Below are positions 58,445-64,000 of a DNA stretch of 64,000 nt, piece after piece. The translations under genes were made by a program, and so were the position numbers. A model generated the notes under the pieces. That model was not told the DNA's origin, searched no databases, and saw only the letters and a program-made list of their open reading frames with translations. The DNA comes from Sabethes cyaneus (Eukaryota > Arthropoda > Insecta > Diptera > Culicidae). Positions within the stretch are counted from its first letter, which is position 1; the number at the start of each line of letters is the position of its first letter. Location: assembly GCF_943734655.1 (NCBI RefSeq), contig NC_071355.1, positions 196,043,939-196,107,938 on the forward strand, in the 5' to 3' direction.

Positions 58445-61400
58445 ACAACAGATAGTTTTTGACGTATCCTTACCATCACTAGGTTTGGAATATGGAGAGC
58501 TTTGGAATATGGAAAAAGAGTTGCGGGAAGAAAAACAGATCCTGAACTGAAGGGGTTGTTAGCGGAGAAGCATTTGTAGTGCGTCCAAGAAAGGGTAATG
58601 GAAGGTGGCAAGCTAAGAAGGTAACATTTGGCCAATGATCGAAGGACAGATGGCAAACTTCGCTTCACTGGAGGCATACCGTTTTGGAAAGAGCCAATTT
58701 CATTGTCTTAATTGTTGTGAACATCTGAGTTTTCAGGCCATAACTGTAGATGCCCTGTTAGACCATGAATTTCCAAGTGAATTTATCAGCAACACATATA
58801 TATTTATTTTTGACAGCAACATTACACCAGGCCACTATGTAAGAGATCGGATTGGTTGCTTGCTGGCTCAGTAGGATATAAAACCGCGGCAATCATTGTC
58901 TGCTTTTGTGTTTTTTATTATTGGTATGAAGCAATAGAATGCAAAAAAACTGTGTATTTCAAGTCTTTGTAGCGCCACCAAACCTTGGTGAAATTTAAAG
59001 CGTAAATTTGAATAATATTTCTATCGGCAGTTTCGAGTCGTAGCTCAAGTCAGTATTTTTAACTGAAAATAAAAGATAACCCTCTTCAAGCAAGAAATAA
59101 CATTCGCATAAATATTCGCAGCAAATGGGGTGCTCACAGGCCGATAATTGTTATTTATCTGCATTCCAAGAGTGGCACGTATCAACTAATCATGCGCATG
59201 CCCCGGTCACCTGACCTTGCTTCGAGCCATTTGCCCCAAACGCTTTCAATTCGTCAGCTTCATTATTCAAGCTGCACAGTCGCTGTAAATCCTTAACATT
59301 TGACCAGAAGGAGCCTGGCCCCGGCCTGGCAGTTTATGCCAGCATTTTCACGCTTATAAACTGCGAAATTTCTTCCAAGGATAGCAGCTCAAATAGCAGC
59401 CAATCGATGGCGACAAAGATCATAAAGATTCGCTTGGAGGTTAGTGCAGGCACGCAGGCAGTCGGCGCCGTTTCAGCCAGATCATCCATTATTATTGTCC
59501 ATCGACAGCCGCTTTCAATTGATTCTCCCCGAGTGAGCGCGCGATCGTGCGGTGAACCGCAGCCTGCGCGCCAGTTGTCGCCAGTTGTCAGGCTCGTCTA
59601 ACACACGCACGGACAGCGCGTATTATAACAAATCGAATGAAAAGTTTCGCACCAACCACCAAAGAATGCCACCCTCCGTGTAACAGAAAGTGCAGGTTTT
59701 AAATCGCATTTTAAAAATAATTAATTTCTGTCAGTATTGATTGGTCAGATGATTAGTTGCTTTTTTTCAGTTTCTGAGAGCTACAGCTGTAAGGTGATGT
59801 ATTTTAGTTTCGAAAAGGATTCCACCATTAGCATCATTTTAAGAATTCTACCATTACTTTTTCAATGCGAATTAGAAGATATTTATGATACAATGTGTTG
59901 TACTGTTAAACTTAACCTGCTTGTACTGGTGACATTCCGAATAATTATGCTGCAAAAAAGAAGACAAATATTATTGCACCAAGGCGTTAATCATATTTAT
60001 ATTCTACGGCCAATTTACAATTATCCCATATTCATCAGCTCGCCTTTCGAGTTTGGAACGGTAAACTGACAGTAAATAATGCAAATGAAGCTGTTTGCGG
60101 ACGATCTGCAAGATGTCAAGATGTAGGTAAGTTAGCCTGAAGAGAAAACGGCCATCCATGCTTGCACTTGAACCGGCAGAGCAGCATCAGAACAAGAAGC
60201 TGCCACGACTGGACCGAACCGGACCGGACAAGACCGCTGTGAGTCAGAATCCAAACTCTAGGTAGGTAAGGTACCTACACCGATTGAGTGATTTATGGTC
60301 TGTGGTGTGGTGACTACGGACGAGCGATTTTTTCAAAACGAGCGTGATTATTTATGACTTCTGCGCACTTCGTGATGATGAAACGAGCCTGCTTGCCCGA
60401 TTGTCACTTGTGCCCATTTTTTATGCCTCCTAGTCGAAGCCTGTCAACTGCACATATTCAAGTGTCTAGCGCCATCAGCTATCAATAGGTTCGTTAGTGG
60501 GTCAATTTCGGGCCGACGATGAATTCTTTTTATGATTGTATGCAGAACTGCAGCGGAATGAACAAGCGGCTGTGGGTCGCTTAACAGCCGTTATTAACAG
60601 ATCAATAAACATGATCTGGGCAGTGAGCTGATCAAACCAGTAATTGTAGGTACATATAGCATAATCATAAACAGCACCTATAGCTGATTGAGATAAAGCT
60701 TTATGGCACCCGTTAAAGGTAGAATGGATTTTAATTCACATTTGATCAAGGCTAACACGACACGTTCGATACCATCCGACGAATTAGCATGCGATTTTTA
60801 CTGGTCCTCACATTTCTGCAAGGGTTAGAAAGCCATTGGTGCAAAATTTAACCCGTCATCATCACCTCAGAAACGATCAAAAGTGGGATTTACACAACCA
60901 TCCTTACTAAGCTTATAAGAAAAGTGAATTGGCTAAACATAAAATACTGTCGAAAATATGCTATTTCTAAATTCAGAAAACATTCTGATTTCTAGTTCAT
61001 TCATTCTAGTAGCAGTAGACAAACAAACAAAAATAACAATTATGCTGAAACTTTGCGTAACGAATTATTAGTTTATGAACAGTTACGCTCATCAGTAAGC
61101 TTATTGGCACATGATTAACATCAAACGCACTGACGGCAGTTCGGGCTCCAGCGTTCACTAATGAAGATCAAAATTCAACGAACGAACATTCTCCGCTTGT
61201 GGCCCTCACATTCCATCCGTCCATTCGAAGCGATGAATTTTGCCGGCTTCTTAAATATGTAATCCTCCTCTCTGCAATCAGCTGATCAGTGAGTGTCGAT
61301 TATGCGTTTTTGTGTTCTCAAGAAACAAAAGGAAACATCTTGCGTGTTACCAAACCAAATTTCTGTTTCATAAAGCTAGCGGCATTGCAAAACGGATCAA

Positions 61401-61516
61401 CGGATGATGAAAACTTAAGTCGCAACATTTAAAAAAATGAGTCAATGACAGCAAACGATCAAGAATTTCCTTGGCTATATTTTACCCTAATCACACTACA
61501 TAAATGTTTCAAACCT
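58445..61516. other. unassigned, largely repeat-free sequence
   Basis: No transposon relics are recognised over 3 kb, which is unusual in this window. 59130-59600 is richer in GC and varied in sequence, as in insect enhancers or untranslated exons. The open frame at 59737-60069 has no domain and I do not support it as a gene. Confidence 0.35.
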
Positions 61517-63265
61517 ACGGGTGGTAACTAAAATTTTGGAATTTTTTCTCAAGTTGTCAAAAAAGATAAAGATACATTAAGAAGATCTGATGTACCGAAA
61601 TTAAAGAAACATTACACAGGTCTGCATCAAAAAAACTGGATAGGATTTTTCAACTGATACTTATAGATTTTTATCCGCTGAATTCAGAAATAATAATAAA
61701 AATTGTCCATCACGTCACGTTTTCATGAAATACTTGTTGAATAATCGTGAAAGTAGGTTTTAGACATAAAGCAGTAGAAATATCCCGGATGTAATTTACA
61801 TTAAACAACTAATTTTTACCTCAGAATTGTATTTATTAATCTAAACCCTTCCATGTTTTGGAAGAAAACCGTATATGATGGCGAAACTACAGAGAATATT
61901 ATTTTAAAGCAGATTTGGTGCGCTCAAATACGCCCACTTGCGCTCAGTCGACTGTATTGCCTTATAGAAGCAAATTCGGTAAAAGTCATGTATGAAACAT
62001 TTGTAGAGCTGAATGCAATCTGCAATCTTTCTGAACTGAGTATTCAATTATTTTTTGTACTTACGCAGTAATAATGTTGCAACTTTATCCATAGCGCAAA
62101 CAAATGTTCTATTTATATAACAAGATTTAAAGGCCGTTTCTATTACAAATGGAACAAATAATGCACTCTATTAAGCAAAATTGTAGATTACATTCAGTTC
62201 TACAAATGCTTCATACATGTTTTTTACAGATTTTGCTTCTGTGAGGCACTGCAGTTGAATGTGCGTAAGTGATCGTACGTGAGTACAGTCACCCTGTGCT
62301 GAAGACAAAATTAAATAGAAAAGATAAAATATTTCAGCCCAGTAGTATTTTTTCTATGTTTATTAGGTAAAAATTTACAAAAATAATCAAAAAAGATCTT
62401 ATTTAGGTTTTTTATGACGAATCTGTGATAATAATTTTCCACCTAATTTGTGACTTTTCCATATAAGAAGCATAATTTGCAAAAAATCTGTACGTGATGG
62501 AGAAAAACGGAAATCAGTTTTGGATTCAGCACTCTAAAAACATATAATTCATCTAAAATATCTCATGCGTCTGAATAAAAATTTTTTTTGCAGACCTCTG
62601 ATTATCCATTGTTGGAAAAAAATTAGTGTACATTTGAAAACGGTCCGTAATTGGCTGTTCGGCGCAGCTTCCGTTTGATGTCGGAAAAGAAGCGTTGTAC
62701 GGTCGTCATATCAACTTTGCGAATGCATCTCTTGATTCTACTATTCAACTGTTTGCAATTCGTGGCTCTCCAGTTATTTGTACAATACCAAGGAACTCAA
62801 AATTCCGTAGAAATCTTTGATTGGGCGCTCAGAGATAGATTTTTCGGGGCGTGGTTTTGGGTATAAATGGAATCGATTGTGTTTTTTTGGCGTAATGCGA
62901 TGTTGCTCTATCGGGCCAAAACATGTATTGTCCATCTTTTTTTTTCAAACATTCGTCTGGTGCACATCTTAATTGATAGACAAACCAGAGGGTTTGTTGT
63001 TGAAGACACGAGAAAGAGAACGATGTCCTTCTGCGTCGATAATTTTGGCTGGTCTTCCACTACCTTGCTTGCGAATAGTTGTTGGGTATCTTAGGATATG
63101 GTAAATAGTCGAAGCCGCAAGATATTTGCTTTTTGAATGTTGTACCTTTTATATACTTCCGAGATTTCCAGTTCGTAGAAGTGTACAACGCGCTCCCGAC
63201 ATGCTTCTTCTTTCGACGCCATTTTAAGTAAAACTAGGCAAGCATAAACAAAATGAAAAATATTG

Positions 63266-63316
<51 letters not shown>

Positions 63317-63406
63317 AACACATACATACTCTCATTTCTCTCTGAGCTCGTTTGTTCTTGAGTATAGGGGCCGCGAAAAAAATCCAAAATTTTAGTTGCC
63401 ACCCGT
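61517..63406 (-). mobile_element. mariner-like relic
   Basis: Ends CGGGTGGTAACTAAAATTTT and the reverse of CGGGTGGCAACTAAAATTTT. TA is seen on the left and TT on the right. The minus strand from 63222 encodes MASKEEACRERVVHFYELE, a mariner transposase N-terminus. Frameshifted remnants follow to about 62640, including YPTTIRKQGSGRPAKI and CTRRMFEKKRW-like pieces. The catalytic domain beyond is not recognisable. Dead copy. Confidence 0.7.
63269..63314. repeat. (AG)23 microsatellite
   Basis: 46 bp of perfect AG dinucleotide inside the mariner relic. Confidence 0.97.
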
Positions 63407-63529
63407 TTCCAGAGTTATGAATTGATTTCTAACGATTGATAGCCATAAACCATACAGAGCAGCAAACTTTGAACGCGTTTTTCTCGAAATCCGCACTTTG
63501 TCACTTGGTTCGGTCTGACTACCGACCAT

Positions 63530-63830
63530 TTGGTGTCCAATTTCAATTTATTTGTGATGTGATTTGTCATTAATTTTTTTGATAAAATTCATCCGACAGG
63601 TGTGTCTTAATGAATCTAATTTAATTCCAATTTTAACTACAGTACGACTCTAGTTTCAAATGCAGTGTCAGATTTAATGTACGTCCAATTTCAAATCTTA
63701 TTTATAGTGCGATTCCACGTTTTATTTCAGTCCCTATTCAAGCCCTATTTCATGTCTTATTTCAATCTCAATTTGAGATCCAATTTCCAGTTCTGTTTTA
63801 AGCCCGATTTCAAATAAGAGTTTAAGTCAA
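63530..63830. repeat. degenerate tandem repeat based on CAATTTCA/CTATTTCA
   Basis: Short units such as CCAATTTCAATTT, CCTATTTCATGTCTTATTTCA and CCGATTTCAAAT recur every 10-25 bp across 300 bp. Highly diverged and period not constant. Confidence 0.55.
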
Positions 63831-64000
63831 GTGGTGAGCCTAGGCTGGTGCACGTTTTCCACCTTCCCTATAAAATTTAATGTAATGAAATCTCGTAACC
63901 TTACTCGAAAGTCCGAAGTTTTTAACCTAACTTAACCTTTATGTCCAGCGTTTTACGATGAGTAATTTGATTGCGTAAAAATAAACCCACCAGTCTACAA

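Larger units (their letters stand above)
54325..58445 (-). mobile_element. 5'-truncated LINE with CTTA tail, split by fold-back element
   Basis: From 58445 down the minus strand encodes the linker (NEWFDEECQQILAEKNAARV), ERWKQHYDEHLNGVQEED and RLKNNKAAGKDGIGAELIK. RT follows with GSYQAGFMEGRSTTDQIF, HHLFIDFKAAYDSVNRQAL, INTSKTKYMLAGG and IRSVVLYGHET (to 56680). The 1.9-kb fold-back interrupts, and the frame resumes at 54700 with SIFGGVQENGVWRR and ends RRRGAQRARWQDQVERDL. Short CTTA repeats at 54331 mark the 3' end. Apart from a frameshift near 57100-57240 it is the best-preserved RT here. The endonuclease is missing. Confidence 0.85.

Noticed and set aside
59737..60069. 110-codon plus-strand frame as a gene
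   Set aside because: No conserved motif, AT-rich hydrophobic composition, no start or splice support.

Overview
The window is eukaryotic nuclear DNA from an insect, most likely a culicine mosquito (Aedes-like). This rests on the gene style (short exons, GT-AG introns), the dense nesting of non-LTR retrotransposons, a tRNA-derived SINE with a Feilai-like layout, many fold-back MITEs and mosquito-type mariner relics. Species assignment is inference. Two protein-coding genes are well supported: an intronless thymidylate synthase (16868-17767, +) and, just upstream on the same strand, a multi-exon SAM-domain gene (well-supported exons 13527-16230, with a probable first coding exon at 3000-3075). 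Nearly everything else is transposable-element sequence or unassigned non-coding DNA.

The main observation is the structure around the SAM gene. Positions 2562-16564 form one 14,003-bp unit with 24-bp terminal inverted repeats (one mismatch) that start CACACAAAACC. It has a TA target duplication and TTTGAGT-type subterminal repeats at both ends. It sits inside a 184-bp MITE with its own 8-bp duplication ACCGATCG. An uninterrupted 184-bp copy of that MITE at 50109-50292 (duplication GTTTCACT) is the paralogous empty site and shows one TA where the 14-kb unit inserted. The only intact gene in the unit is the SAM gene. Its eight inferred exons sum to 1,401 nt (466 codons plus stop) with every splice phase matching. 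It may be the element's own recombinase or a captured passenger; which one is unresolved. Its 10.45-kb first intron is full of nested elements: LINE fragments, pogo-like MITEs, a 7-bp-TSD element holding a 5-bp-TSD element, and fold-back MITEs. The whole nest landed in the promoter of thymidylate synthase, which had already undergone a tandem duplication that included an E2F-type site.

Layout: 1-2430 promoter duplication and a 3-bp-TSD MITE; 2439-16627 nested MITE and 14-kb unit; 16628-17767 thymidylate synthase; 18522-18740 possible minus-strand terminal exon; 20595-23830 two opposed RTE-type LINE copies, one split by a hAT-like element; 25232-30334 young non-autonomous LTR retrotransposon with 1,082-bp LTRs; 30339-32400 unassigned, with a tiny signal-peptide-like ORF; 32934-34610 an about 80-copy heptamer array, a tandem module with a piggyBac-type MITE, and a CAGA array; 38235-40539 pogo-like element with inverted minisatellite arms; 41880-45620 LINE with a 63-copy CTTA tail, split by a mariner; 47939-48425 5'-truncated R1-type LINE with target duplication; 50109-51077 MITEs; 51485-52850 LINE with SINE insertion; 54325-58445 LINE split by a 1.9-kb fold-back element with 0.8-kb arms; 58445-61516 unassigned non-repetitive DNA; 61517-63406 mariner relic; then a degenerate tandem repeat.
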